From Pseudomonas taiwanensis (GTDB taxonomy: Bacteria > Pseudomonadota > Gammaproteobacteria > Pseudomonadales > Pseudomonadaceae), in NCBI RefSeq assembly GCF_013393345.1, contig NZ_QJRF01000067.1:124001-188000 (forward strand): a DNA stretch of 64,000 nt. Reading direction: 5' to 3'. The notes beneath the pieces are model-generated. The model did not search any database. It was not told the origin of the DNA and was given only the letters and a program-made list of their open reading frames with translations. This document shows, piece by piece, positions 8,155 to 16,147 of the stretch (positions within the stretch are counted from its first letter, which is position 1; each line of letters opens with the position of its first letter). Made by a program: the position numbers and the translations under genes.

Positions 8155-9024
8155 ATGACCCAGGTGCTCGACGAGCTGGTCGCGCTGCTGAGCCTCGAAT
8201 CCATCGAAGAAAACCTGTTTCGTGGTGTCAGCCAGGACCTCGGTTTCCGCCAGCTGTTCGGTGGCCAGGTTCTCGGCCAGTCCCTTTCCGCCGCCAGCCA
8301 GACGGTGGAGTCCGAGCGCCATGTGCATTCCCTGCACGGCTACTTCCTGCGCCCCGGCGACGCCACCCTGCCGGTGGTCTACTCGGTCGAGCGGGTGCGC
8401 GACGGCGGCAGCTTCAGCACTCGCCGGGTCACCGCTATCCAGAAGGGCCAGCAGATCTTCACCTGCAGTGCCTCCTTCCAGCAGGATGAAGGCGGCTTCG
8501 ACCATCAGATCACCATGCCCGATGTGCCGGGGCCGGAAAACCTGCCCAGTGAGCAGGAGCTCGCGCGCCAGAATGCTCACCTGCTGTCCGAGCGGATACG
8601 CGACAAGCTGCTCTGCGCCAAACCCATCGAGATTCGCCCGGTCAGTGCGGAAAACCCCTTCAGCCCGCGTCCGGGGGAGCCGATCAAGTACGTCTGGTTC
8701 CGCGCCGACGGCAGCCTCCCGGACATCCCGGCGATCCACAAGTACATCCTCGCCTACGCCTCGGACTTCGGCCTGCTGACCACGTCCATGCTCCCCCATG
8801 GCGTATCGGTGTGGCAGAAGTTCATGCAGGTGGCCAGCCTCGACCACGCCCTGTGGTTCCACCGCGACCTGCGCGCGGACGACTGGCTGCTCTATTCCAT
8901 GGACAGTCCCTGGGCTGGCAATGCCCGCGGCTTCTCTCGTGGCAGCATCTTCAACCGTGCCGGCCAGTTGGTCGCCTCGGTGGCCCAGGAAGGCCTGACT
9001 CGCGTGCGCGAGGATTGGAAGTGA
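8155..9024 (+). CDS. tesB: Acyl-CoA thioesterase II
   Basis: A 289-residue double-hotdog thioesterase that releases free fatty acids from acyl-CoA in the cytoplasm. Typical blocks: FRGVSQDLGFRQLFGGQVLGQSL at the N terminus, VHSLHGYFLRPGD, SFSTRRVTAIQKGQQIF, the catalytic region ASLDHALWFHRDLRADDWLLYSMDSPWAGNARGF, and the C-terminal VASVAQEGL containing the catalytic Gln. Length matches E. coli TesB (286). A strong GAGGAGAA site precedes the ATG. The stop overlaps the GTG start of the HAD gene, so it is the third gene of the GNAT-ThcOx-tesB-HAD operon. Confidence 0.95.
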   Translation: MTQVLDELVALLSLESIEENLFRGVSQDLGFRQLFGGQVLGQSLSAASQTVESERHVHSLHGYFLRPGDATLPVVYSVERVRDGGSFSTRRVTAIQKGQQIFTCSASFQQDEGGFDHQITMPDVPGPENLPSEQELARQNAHLLSERIRDKLLCAKPIEIRPVSAENPFSPRPGEPIKYVWFRADGSLPDIPAIHKYILAYASDFGLLTTSMLPHGVSVWQKFMQVASLDHALWFHRDLRADDWLLYSMDSPWAGNARGFSRGSIFNRAGQLVASVAQEGLTRVREDWK

Positions 9025-9629
9025 CGGCTCCGAGCGCCCAGCTTGGGCGATACCGCCATTGGGTGTTCGACATGGACGGCACCCTGACCATTGCCGTGCA
9101 TGACTTCGCCGCCATCCGCGTGGCCCTGGACATCCCGCCGGAGGACGACATCCTCCACCACCTCGCGGCCCTGCCCGATGACGAGGCCGCCGCCAAGCAC
9201 GCCTGGTTGCTGGAGCACGAGCGGGAACTGGCCCTGAACGCCCGACCCGCCGAAGGCGCCATCGAACTGGTGCGCGAACTGCACCAGCGCGGCTGCCGCC
9301 TCGGCATCCTCACCCGCAACGCCCACGAGCTGGCACTCCTCACCCTGCAGGCGATCGGACTCGGTGACTGCTTCGCCACTGACGACATCCTCGGCCGCGG
9401 CGAGGCCCCGCCCAAGCCGCATCCCGGCGGGCTTCTGCACCTGGCCGAACGTTGGCAGGTCGAGCCGCGTGAGCTGGTGATGGTGGGCGACTACCGCTTC
9501 GACCTCGACAGCGGCCGCGCGGCGGGAACGAGCACGGTGTTGGTGAACCTGCCGGAAAACCCCTGGCCGGAACTGGTCGACTGGTTTGCGCGGGATTGTG
9601 GGGAGTTGTTGGGGATGGTGAGGGAGTAA
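9021..9629 (+). CDS. HAD-superfamily hydrolase (phosphatase)
   Basis: A 202-residue haloacid-dehalogenase-fold phosphatase. Motif I is VFDMDGTLT with nucleophile and acid/base Asp, motif II is GILTRNA, the conserved Lys lies in PPKPHPGG, and motif IV is MVGDYRFDLDSGRAAG. It starts with GTG within the stop codon of tesB (GTGA), so translation is coupled. The cap domain is small and helical (subfamily I, phosphoglycolate-phosphatase-like). The substrate is unknown. Its place at the end of the operon suggests a clean-up role for a phosphorylated by-product; this is inference. Confidence 0.88.
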   Translation: MTAPSAQLGRYRHWVFDMDGTLTIAVHDFAAIRVALDIPPEDDILHHLAALPDDEAAAKHAWLLEHERELALNARPAEGAIELVRELHQRGCRLGILTRNAHELALLTLQAIGLGDCFATDDILGRGEAPPKPHPGGLLHLAERWQVEPRELVMVGDYRFDLDSGRAAGTSTVLVNLPENPWPELVDWFARDCGELLGMVRE

Positions 9630-9659
9630 GGGGCGGGTGATTGCGAGCAAGGAGGCTCA

Positions 9660-9995
9660 ATGGAACTCAAGAAATTTGCCAGGGAACTGCGCAGCAACAT
9701 GACCGATGCCGAGCATCACCTCTGGTACTACCTGCGCGGACATCGGTTCTTCGGACTCAAGTTCAAACGACAGAAGCCAATGGGTCGCTACATAGTCGAC
9801 TTCGTTTGCCTGGAACAGCGGCTGGTGATTGAACTGGATGGTGGCCAGCATCAGGAACAGGCTGACCGGGATGGCGAACGCGATCGCTGGCTGTCAGAGC
9901 AGGGCTATCGGGTGTTGCGCTTCTGGAATCACGAAGTGTTGGGAGATACGGACGCTGTGCTTGAGGTGATAGCACGTGCGCTCGGTAAGCTCTGA
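9660..9995 (+). CDS. DUF559 protein, Vsr-like PD-(D/E)xK nuclease fold
   Basis: A 111-residue protein with the DUF559 pattern: RSNMTDAEHHLWYYLRGHRFFGLKFKRQKPMGRYIVDFVCLEQRLVIELDGGQH in consecutive segments, then the closing RDRWLSEQGYRVLRFWNHEVL. The D in YIVDF and the E-x-D in VIELDGGQH match the nuclease active site of Vsr/restriction-endonuclease-like folds. These stand-alone proteins are common and often patchily distributed; no biochemical role is established that I know of. It is immediately followed (10 bp) by a tandem palindrome array, which makes a link between the nuclease and repeats worth testing. Confidence 0.85.
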   Translation: MELKKFARELRSNMTDAEHHLWYYLRGHRFFGLKFKRQKPMGRYIVDFVCLEQRLVIELDGGQHQEQADRDGERDRWLSEQGYRVLRFWNHEVLGDTDAVLEVIARALGKL

Positions 9996-10002
9996 CCCTC
10001 TC

Positions 10003-10175
10003 CCCAGCCCTCTCCCACGCGTGGGAGAGGGGGCGGTCCGTGTGCGTCATGACTTGGTCGCTCCGATCCGGCTCTCTCCCGGCTGCGTGAGCGGGGCGGT
10101 CCGTGCGCGTCATGACCAGATCGCGCCGATCAGGCTCCCTCTCCCGCCTGCGGGAGAGGGCGGGGGGAGAGGGCA
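10003..10175. repeat. Tandem array of CCCTCTCCC/GGGAGAGGG palindromes, 63-bp period
   Basis: About two and a half copies of a unit. CCCTCTCCCACGCGTGGGAGAGGG is followed by GCGGTCCGTGTGCGTCATGAC; the latter recurs 63 bp later (starts 10033 and 10096). The array ends with a third palindrome, CTCCCTCTCCCGCCTGCGGGAGAGGG. The middle palindrome is degenerate. It fills the gap between the convergent DUF559 and metalloprotease genes. The same palindrome occurs at 14932-15025 and 40143-40300. Confidence 0.8.
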
Positions 10176-10187
10176 AATGACAGTCCG

Positions 10188-11060
10188 CTAAAGCCTTGCC
10201 GTCGCAAACGTATCGCACTTGCCCACTTCGCCCTTCTCGAACCCCATCTTGAACCAGCGCACCCGCTGTTCCGAAGTCCCATGGGTGAAGGAGTCGGGAA
10301 CCACCTGGCCACGGCCCTGGCGTTGCAGGCGGTCGTCGCCGATGGCGTTGGCGGCGTTGAGGGCTTCTTCCAGGTCGCCGGGTTCCAGCCAGTTCAGGCG
10401 TTGCTGGGCATGGAAGGCCCAGACGCCGGCCAGGCAATCGGCCTGGAGTTCCTGGCGTACCAGCAGGCCGTTGTCGCCTTCGACCTTTTCGCCGCGTTGG
10501 CGGGCGGCGTTGACCTTGGCGGACACGCCCAGCAGGGTCTGCACGTGGTGACCCACTTCATGGGCGATGACGTAGGCCTGGGCGAAATCGCCGGCAGCCT
10601 GGAAGCGGCTGGCCATTTCCTCGAAGAAGTCCAGGTCCAGGTACACCTTGCGGTCCCCCGGGCAATAGAAGGGGCCGACTGCCGATGAGGCGAAGCCGCA
10701 GGCCGATTGCACGCCGCCGTTGAACAGCACCAGCGTCGGGTCCTGGTACTGGCGACCAGCGGACTGGAAGATGGCGCGCCAGGTGTCTTCGGTATCGCCG
10801 AGGATGGCGCGGACGAACTCGCGCTCCTCCGGTGTGCCGGTGGGATTGGCCGATTGTTGCTGTGGATTGACCGAAGCGTTCTGCTGGGTGATCTGCCCCA
10901 GGATCTGCAGCGGGTCTTCACCCATCAACAGCGCCACGACCACGACAATGGCGATACCGCCCAGACCCAGCCCCTTGCCACCGCCCAGGCGCATGCCACC
11001 GCCACCTGCGCTTCCGCCGTCTTGCACATTGTCGCTGCGTCGCGCACGTTGCCAGCGCAT
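10188..11060 (-). CDS. ypfJ: YpfJ-family neutral zinc metallopeptidase
   Basis: A 290-residue protein. A Gly-rich, basic N terminus leads into one membrane segment (about residues 33-46, GGIAIVVVVALLMG), followed by a zincin domain with HEVGHH (His167-His171) and the downstream QELQADCLAGVWA glutamate motif. Family members are inner-membrane-anchored proteins presumed to be proteases, with substrates undetermined. The Cys pair in SACGFASSAVGPFYCPGD is also typical. It reads alone on the minus strand, convergent with the DUF559 gene and the repeat array. Confidence 0.9.
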   Translation of the reverse strand: MRWQRARRSDNVQDGGSAGGGGMRLGGGKGLGLGGIAIVVVVALLMGEDPLQILGQITQQNASVNPQQQSANPTGTPEEREFVRAILGDTEDTWRAIFQSAGRQYQDPTLVLFNGGVQSACGFASSAVGPFYCPGDRKVYLDLDFFEEMASRFQAAGDFAQAYVIAHEVGHHVQTLLGVSAKVNAARQRGEKVEGDNGLLVRQELQADCLAGVWAFHAQQRLNWLEPGDLEEALNAANAIGDDRLQRQGRGQVVPDSFTHGTSEQRVRWFKMGFEKGEVGKCDTFATARL

Positions 11061-11128
11061 GATCGCTCTCCGTTCGTATGCGAGTTAATCAGTGTTGACG
11101 CTGACTCCGGTCACCGCCAGCCCGGTCG

Positions 11129-11983
11129 TCAGTCCAGCTCTCCGGGAGAGGGCAGCAACCGGGCATGGGCCAGCAGCTGGACCTCGCCACCCACCAGCGC
11201 ATTGCCGGCTGCGGTGACGCAGACGTCAAGCCGGCTCGGACGGCCAAGGAAGCGTCCCTGGGCCAGGGTAAAAGGCGTGTCGGCGGGCTCCAGGCCCTGG
11301 GCCACGCGCCAGGCCGCAACCGGACCGGCGGCGCTGCCGGTGGCAATGTCTTCCACCACGCCCAGCGGGTCCCAGGTCCGGCCTTCGCGGGCGTCGACGT
11401 CCATCAGGAAGACGAAGGCCGCATCGATGCCGGCCAGGGCGTCATCCAGGAGTTCGCGCTGTTTTGCTCCGGCCAGCCCAGCGACGGTCACCGGCAACAG
11501 CAGATAGGGCAGGCCGGTGCTGACCACCTGGGCCGGATAGCGGCGGTCGCGCTCGCTGCCAAACGCGGCGGCGAAGGCATCGGCGGTGGCTTCGTCCAAC
11601 ACCTTGCCGAATGCCGCGGGCCCCTGATCCATCTCGGCGTAGAAGCCCTTGCCCTGGCGGCGAGTGGCAATGCGCACCTGCTTCTCCGGCAGGTGCAGCG
11701 ACCAGTCTGCGTCGGACTTGCCGCCGTGCAAGTGATGCAACAGGGCGGCGGCACCGAGGATCGGGTGACCGGCGAAGGGCAGTTCCTCTTCCACGGTGAA
11801 CACCCGGGCGGAGAAGGCATTCGGGGCGTCCAGGGGGGCGAGGAAGATGGATTCGAACTGCCGCAGCTCGCGGGTCAGTTCCTGCATCGCCGTGGCGCTG
11901 AGGCCGCTGGCATCAGGAAAAACCGCCAGGCCGTTGCCGGCCAGCACCCGTTGGGCGAACACATCGACTTGCCAATATTCCAT
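11129..11983 (-). CDS. PhzF-family isomerase/epimerase-like protein
   Basis: A 284-residue member of the PhzF/diaminopimelate-epimerase fold. It begins YWQVDVFAQRVLAGNGLAVF, carries the catalytic Glu44 in RQFESIFLAP, and has ELPFAGHPILGAAALLHH and GVVEDIATGSAAGPVAAW motifs. PhzF itself isomerises a phenazine precursor, but most chromosomal homologues have no assigned substrate, and no phenazine genes are present here. It is transcribed away from the DUF411 gene, with a terminator in between, so it probably has its own promoter. Confidence 0.88.
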   Translation of the reverse strand: MEYWQVDVFAQRVLAGNGLAVFPDASGLSATAMQELTRELRQFESIFLAPLDAPNAFSARVFTVEEELPFAGHPILGAAALLHHLHGGKSDADWSLHLPEKQVRIATRRQGKGFYAEMDQGPAAFGKVLDEATADAFAAAFGSERDRRYPAQVVSTGLPYLLLPVTVAGLAGAKQRELLDDALAGIDAAFVFLMDVDAREGRTWDPLGVVEDIATGSAAGPVAAWRVAQGLEPADTPFTLAQGRFLGRPSRLDVCVTAAGNALVGGEVQLLAHARLLPSPGELD

Positions 11984-11995
11984 TTCAGGCTCCAG

Positions 11996-12025
11996 AAAAA
12001 GAAAACGGCCGCATCAGGCGGCCGT
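11996..12025 (-). terminator. Intrinsic terminator of the DUF411 gene
   Basis: Hairpin ACGGCCGC-ATCAG-GCGGCCGT (12005-12025) with an A-rich run on its left side, which becomes a U-rich tail in the minus-strand transcript. It begins 17 nt after the DUF411 stop codon. Confidence 0.8.
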
Positions 12026-12042
12026 CGACGAGATGCTGATCT

Positions 12043-12477
12043 TCAGCGAGCAGGATACTCGCTGAGCACGCTCAACTTGCCACCCTGGGCGACGCCGACC
12101 ACTTGGTAGGCGTCCTGCTTGTCACCCATTTCCATGCCGGGCGAACCCACGGGCATGCCGGGTACGGCGGCGCCGAGCAGGTCGGGGCGCTCGCGCAGCT
12201 TGAGCACATCGCTGGCCGGCACATGGCCTTCGACGAATTTGCCGTCCACTACCCCGGTATGGCACGAGCCGAGCTGGTAGGGCACGCCGACGCGCATTTT
12301 GACCGCCGCCATGTCGGTTTCCTCGTGATCACGGACCTGGATGCCGTTATCCCGCAGATGGCTGATCCAGGCCTTGCAGCAACCGCAATTGGGGTCGCGG
12401 TAGACGTCCATGGTGATGGGCTCGGCGGCCTGGGCGATGCCGGCGAAGAGGGTGGTGAGCAGGAGGAGGGAACGCAT
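12043..12477 (-). CDS. DUF411 periplasmic metal-binding protein
   Basis: A 144-residue protein with a signal peptide (MRSLLLLTTLFAGIAQA, cleavage before AEPIT). The mature part starts with a thioredoxin-like strand and the Cys cluster DPNCGCCKAW, followed by PYQLGSCHTGVVDGKFVEGHVPASDV, the DUF411 hallmark. These proteins are usually linked to copper or other soft-metal handling in the periplasm; here no copper genes are adjacent, so the metal is unproven. An AAGGAG site supports the start at 12477. Longer frames upstream lack signal-peptide character. Confidence 0.88.
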   Translation of the reverse strand: MRSLLLLTTLFAGIAQAAEPITMDVYRDPNCGCCKAWISHLRDNGIQVRDHEETDMAAVKMRVGVPYQLGSCHTGVVDGKFVEGHVPASDVLKLRERPDLLGAAVPGMPVGSPGMEMGDKQDAYQVVGVAQGGKLSVLSEYPAR

Positions 12478-12582
12478 GTGGACTCCTTGCGGCCAGGCGG
12501 GCCGGAGACAAAGAAAGGCAGCATAGCGCCGCCGCTTCGCGGCCCCAAGCACGGCTCTGTATCAGACTATTCCCGAGCGCCT

Positions 12583-13002
12583 ATGCTCAATTCTGACCGC
12601 GTTGCGAGACCTCTGGCGATGCTCTTCACCCGCGTCCTGTTGGGCCTGCAGGCCCTGATCCTTGCCGTCTTCGGCCTGGCCTACTTCATTCGACCGGAAG
12701 AAATGGCGAGCCTCAGCGGCATGCTGCTGATGGACCCTTCGGCGGTCACCGATGTGCGTGCCTGGTACGGTTGCCTGCCGCTGGGCATTGCCGCGTTCCT
12801 CCTGCTGTCGCAACTGCGCCTGCAACTGGCGCGCGCCGCGCTGGACCTGCTGGTGCTGGTCTATGTCGCCCTGGCCCTGGGGCGGGTCAGCGGCCTCTGG
12901 CTGGATGGCAGCCTGGGGCAGACGTTCAATCTCTACGCGCTGCTGCTCGAGGTGGTGTCGGCGGGCCTCGCCTTCGCCGCGCTGCGCAAGCTGGATGGCT
13001 GA
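12583..13002 (+). CDS. DUF4345-like small integral membrane protein
   Basis: A protein of up to 139 residues with four hydrophobic segments: LFTRVLLGLQALILAVFGLAYF, a second after WYGCLPLGIAAFLLL, a third at LDLLVLVYVALALG and a fourth at ALLLEVVSAGLAFAAL. This layout and the early FIRPEEMASL motif fit the DUF4345 family of unknown function. Either ATG at 12583 or ATG at 12619 could be the start; neither has a strong ribosome site. It is divergent from the DUF411 gene and upstream of the sulfotransferase gene, from which an AT-rich island separates it. Confidence 0.75.
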   Translation: MLNSDRVARPLAMLFTRVLLGLQALILAVFGLAYFIRPEEMASLSGMLLMDPSAVTDVRAWYGCLPLGIAAFLLLSQLRLQLARAALDLLVLVYVALALGRVSGLWLDGSLGQTFNLYALLLEVVSAGLAFAALRKLDG

Positions 13003-13011
13003 TATGCAAAA

Positions 13012-13075
13012 AAGAGCTATAAATATTTTTATTTCGAATTTTTAGAAATAAAAAATTGCCTTTATAAGAGCGAGA
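13012..13075 (+). promoter_or_regulatory. AT-rich promoter island upstream of the sulfotransferase gene
   Basis: A stretch of almost pure A/T in an otherwise GC-rich window. It contains an inverted repeat, TTTTTATTTC...GAAATAAAAA, separated by 9 nt, and a TTTATAAG element (13061-13068) that could serve as a -10 region. Such AT-rich upstream regions are typical of activator-controlled or UP-element promoters, such as sulfate-starvation genes; the regulator is inferred, not shown. Confidence 0.55.
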
Positions 13076-13112
13076 ACGACACCTCTCCTCGCCCTGAAAA
13101 AGGACTTTCCCG

Positions 13113-14831
13113 ATGAACGCCAAAACCGAAACCCCAGCCATCCCCGAAGGCGCCTGCATCACCGCCAAGGTCCCCGAGCGCGGCACCGCACTGCTCGGCG
13201 ACGTGGTGGTCAACCCCTACAAGCTGGCGCCCCTGACCGCCATCATCCGCGACGGCGGCCAGGCCATCAGCGCCGCCCACGTCCGCGTGCTGGGCAAGGG
13301 TGAGCGAGGCGTGGACATCGCCTACGAAGTCTCCGACCGCTCCCTCTGGAACTACGGCGGCATCCCGGTATTCGGCCTCTATCCGGACCACGTCAACCAG
13401 GTGGAGGTGAGCTACAAGCTCGATGGCGAGCGTATCCGCGAGCGCTATCAGGTCTACGCCCCGGCCGTGCGCCTGCCGGTGGTGGCCAGCCAGACCGCCG
13501 CGCTGCCGCTGGTGGAACCGATCAAGGTGGCGCCCGGCTTCGAGCACCGTCTGTACCTGTTCAACCACCTGCTCGGCGAGATTCCCGGCGGCCGCGCCTT
13601 CAAATGGAACGCCCTGGGCGGTGCCGCGGAGTGGGACCAGGTGGGCAACAACTGGATTGCCGACAGCAACGGCGACGTGCGCTGGTACCTGGATATCGAG
13701 CAGATTCACGACTCTGGTCGCCGGGACGGCCTGGGCGGCACCATGGGCTTCCAGCAGACCCGCGACGGCAAGCTGATCTGGGGCCAGGGCCAGACCTATT
13801 CCAAGTACGATCTGCTGGGGCGCCGCGTGTGGCAACGCGCCCTGCCGGACAAGTTCGCCGACTTCTCCCACGAGATCCGCGAAACCCCCAACGGCACCTA
13901 CCTGCTGCGCGTCGGCACCAGCGACTACCGCCGCCCGGACGGCAAGCGCGTGCGCTCCATCCGTGACCACATCATCGAAGTCAACGAAGCCGGCGATGTA
14001 CTGGACTTCTGGGACCTCAACCAGATCCTCGACCCCTATCGCGGCGAACTGCTGGAAACCCTTGGCAAGGCCGCGCTCCAGCTACCGGAAGGTGTGCAGA
14101 AGCAGGACAGCACCGCTGCCAACGAGCTGCTCGAAGGCGACCTGCCGTTCGGCGACACACCCGGCGTCGGCACTGGCCGCAACTGGGCCCACGTCAACGC
14201 CATCGACTACGACGCGAGCGACGACAGCATCATCATCTCCGCCCGCCACCAGGGCGTGGTGAAGATCGGTCGCAACAAAGAGGTGAAATGGATTCTCGCC
14301 TCGCCGCAGGGCTGGCCGGAGCGCCTCAAGTCCAAGGTGCTGACCCCGGTGAATGCCAAGGGTGAAGCGCTGTCGGAGGAGGGCGGCCTCTATGCCGAAG
14401 GCTTCGACTGGTCCTGGACCCAGCACACCGCCTGGCTCACTGGCAAAGGCACGCTGAGCGTGTTCGACAACGGCTGGGGCCGCAACTTCGCGCCGACCAA
14501 GCTGGCCGGCAACTTCAGCCGCGCGGTGGAGTACCGCATCGACGAGGTGAAGGGCACGGTCGAGCAGGTCTGGGAATACGGCAAGGAACGCGGGGATGAG
14601 TGGTACAGCCCGGTGACCTCGGTAGTCGAATACCGCGCCGACAAGGACACCCAGTTCATCTACTCGGCCTCGGTGGGCTTCCTCACTCCGGAAAAACTCA
14701 CCACCACCGTGCTCAACGAAGTGAAGTACGGCACCCAGGAAGTGCAGGTGGAGCTCAAGGTGAGCAGCCGCCAGCCGGGTAGTGTGGGCTATCGGGCGCT
14801 GGTGATCGATCTGGCGCGCGCCTTCTCGTAG
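13113..14831 (+). CDS. Arylsulfate sulfotransferase (ASST), apparently cytoplasmic
   Basis: A 572-residue PAPS-independent sulfotransferase that moves sulfate from an aryl sulfate to a phenolic acceptor through a sulfohistidine. Residues about 20-117 form the N-terminal beta domain and the rest a six-bladed propeller. Catalytic residues of the E. coli CFT073 enzyme (His252, His356, Arg374, His436) align with His253 (FSHEIRETPNG), His360 (NWAHVNAIDYD), Arg378 (IISARHQG) and His438 (WTQHTAW). Unlike that periplasmic enzyme, it has no signal peptide; an in-frame TGA lies 18 bp upstream of the ATG. The only cysteine noticed is Cys15. No DsbL/DsbI partner is present. An AAAAAGGA site precedes the start. 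Confidence 0.92.
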   Translation: MNAKTETPAIPEGACITAKVPERGTALLGDVVVNPYKLAPLTAIIRDGGQAISAAHVRVLGKGERGVDIAYEVSDRSLWNYGGIPVFGLYPDHVNQVEVSYKLDGERIRERYQVYAPAVRLPVVASQTAALPLVEPIKVAPGFEHRLYLFNHLLGEIPGGRAFKWNALGGAAEWDQVGNNWIADSNGDVRWYLDIEQIHDSGRRDGLGGTMGFQQTRDGKLIWGQGQTYSKYDLLGRRVWQRALPDKFADFSHEIRETPNGTYLLRVGTSDYRRPDGKRVRSIRDHIIEVNEAGDVLDFWDLNQILDPYRGELLETLGKAALQLPEGVQKQDSTAANELLEGDLPFGDTPGVGTGRNWAHVNAIDYDASDDSIIISARHQGVVKIGRNKEVKWILASPQGWPERLKSKVLTPVNAKGEALSEEGGLYAEGFDWSWTQHTAWLTGKGTLSVFDNGWGRNFAPTKLAGNFSRAVEYRIDEVKGTVEQVWEYGKERGDEWYSPVTSVVEYRADKDTQFIYSASVGFLTPEKLTTTVLNEVKYGTQEVQVELKVSSRQPGSVGYRALVIDLARAFS

Positions 14832-14842
14832 GCAAGCGCTTT

Positions 14843-14876
14843 TGTAGGTTGGTGCAGAGCGCAGCGAAGCCCAACG
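14843..14876. repeat. Single copy of the TAGGTTGG...GCGCAGCGAAGCCCAAC repeat
   Basis: One arm of a palindromic intergenic repeat (TGTAGGTTGG...CAGAGCGCAGCGAAGCCCAAC). The complete inverted pair occurs at 26137-26220. Confidence 0.7.
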
Positions 14877-14931
14877 ATGGCGGAAACACCGAGCGAGGCT
14901 TGGCTACCCTCATCCGAACGCGGCCCGCCCC

Positions 14932-15025
14932 GGCCCCTCTCCCAAGGGGAGAGGGGTGACTCACGCCGGTCAGTCCCAGCACGGACCGCCCCCTCTCCCT
15001 CTGGGAGAGGGTTGGGGTGAGGGTG
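14932..15025. repeat. Pair of CCCTCTCCC/GGGAGAGGG palindromes
   Basis: Two palindromes (CCCCTCTCCCAAGGGGAGAGGGG and CCCTCTCCCTCTGGGAGAGGG) about 55 bp apart, the second with the tail TTGGGGTGAGGG. Same family as the arrays at 10003-10175 and 40143-40300. It lies between the convergent sulfotransferase and trmA genes and probably ends transcription. Confidence 0.75.
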
Positions 15026-15049
15026 TTCGATTCCGCTCCGGACCCCAAC

Positions 15050-16147
15050 CTACGAGCGCCGCTCCAACAACACACCCGACTCCATGTGGTGCGTATAGGG
15101 GAACTGGTCGAACAGGGCACAGCGCACCACTTTGTGAGTGTCGCTGAGCTGCTGGATGTTCGCCGCCAGGGTCTCCGGGTTGCAGGAGATGTAGAGGATG
15201 AGGTCGAAGCGGCGGGTCAGTTCGCAGGTGTCCGGGTCCATGCCGGCACGCGGCGGATCGACGAAGACGTTGCCGAACTCATAGCCCTTGAGGTCGATGC
15301 CGGCGAGGCGACGGAACGGGCGGACCTCGTTCAGCGCCTCGGTCAGTTCCTCGGCGGACAGGCGCACCAGGGTGACGTTATCCACAGCGTTGTCGGCCAG
15401 GTTGGCCAGGGCGGCGTTCACCGAGGTCTTGCTGATCTCGGTGGCCAGCACCTTGCGCACGCGGGTGGCCAGCGGCAGGGTGAAGTTGCCGTTGCCGCAG
15501 TACAGCTCCAGCAGGTCGTCCTGGCGCTCGCCCAGCACGTCGAAGGCCCAGCCGAGCATCTTCTGGTTCACCTCGCCATTGGGCTGGGTGAAGGCACCTT
15601 CCGGCTGGCGATAGCGGAACACGCGGCCAGCGACGGTCAGTTCTTCCTCGACATAGTCGCGGCCGATGACGATGCGCTTGCCCTTGGAACGGCCCACCAG
15701 GCTCACGCCAAGGTCAGCGGCGAGCTTTTCGGCTTCGACTTTCCAGGCCTCGTCCAGCGGACGGTGGTAGCAGAGGGTGATCAGCGCATCGCCGGCCAGG
15801 GTGGTGAGGAACTCCACCTGGAACAGCTTGAACGACAGCACCTGGCTCGCCTGCCAACCCGCCTTGAGGCGCGGCATCAACTCGTTGATGCGGCGGCTGG
15901 CGATGGGGAAGTCCTCGATCAGGATCGGAGTGAACTTGTCGCCGGCTTCGAACATCGCGTAGTGGCGAGTCTCGTTGCCGGTTTCGCGCCACAGGCGGAA
16001 CTCGGCGCGCAGGCGGTAGTGTTCGCGGGGGGATTCGAAGACTTCCGGTTCCGGGGCGTCGAAGGGCGCCAACAGCGCCTTCAGGCGCTGCGTCTTCTCG
16101 TTGAGTTGGGCGGTGTAGGCCGCCGGGTCGAACTGGGGACGACTCAT
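15050..16147 (-). CDS. trmA: tRNA (uracil-5-)-methyltransferase
   Basis: A 365-residue SAM-dependent enzyme that makes ribothymidine-54 in the tRNA T-loop. It has the length of E. coli TrmA (366). Motifs: [16 protein letters not shown] (SAM binding), [12 protein letters not shown], and the catalytic Cys in [14 protein letters not shown]; the C terminus reads [16 protein letters not shown]. The ATG shares one base with the stop of the upstream permease gene (TGATG), so the two are translationally coupled, an odd pairing of a tRNA-modification enzyme with a purine-type permease. Confidence 0.97.
   Translation of the reverse strand: MSRPQFDPAAYTAQLNEKTQRLKALLAPFDAPEPEVFESPREHYRLRAEFRLWRETGNETRHYAMFEAGDKFTPILIEDFPIASRRINELMPRLKAGWQASQVLSFKLFQVEFLTTLAGDALITLCYHRPLDEAWKVEAEKLAADLGVSLVGRSKGKRIVIGRDYVEEELTVAGRVFRYRQPEGAFTQPNGEVNQKMLGWAFDVLGERQDDLLELYCGNGNFTLPLATRVRKVLATEISKTSVNAALANLADNAVDNVTLVRLSAEELTEALNEVRPFRRLAGIDLKGYEFGNVFVDPPRAGMDPDTCELTRRFDLILYISCNPETLAANIQQLSDTHKVVRCALFDQFPYTHHMESGVLLERRS

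Noticed and set aside
11129-11983. Phenazine biosynthesis from the PhzF-like gene
   Set aside because: No other phz genes are present, and isolated PhzF homologues are common with unrelated roles.
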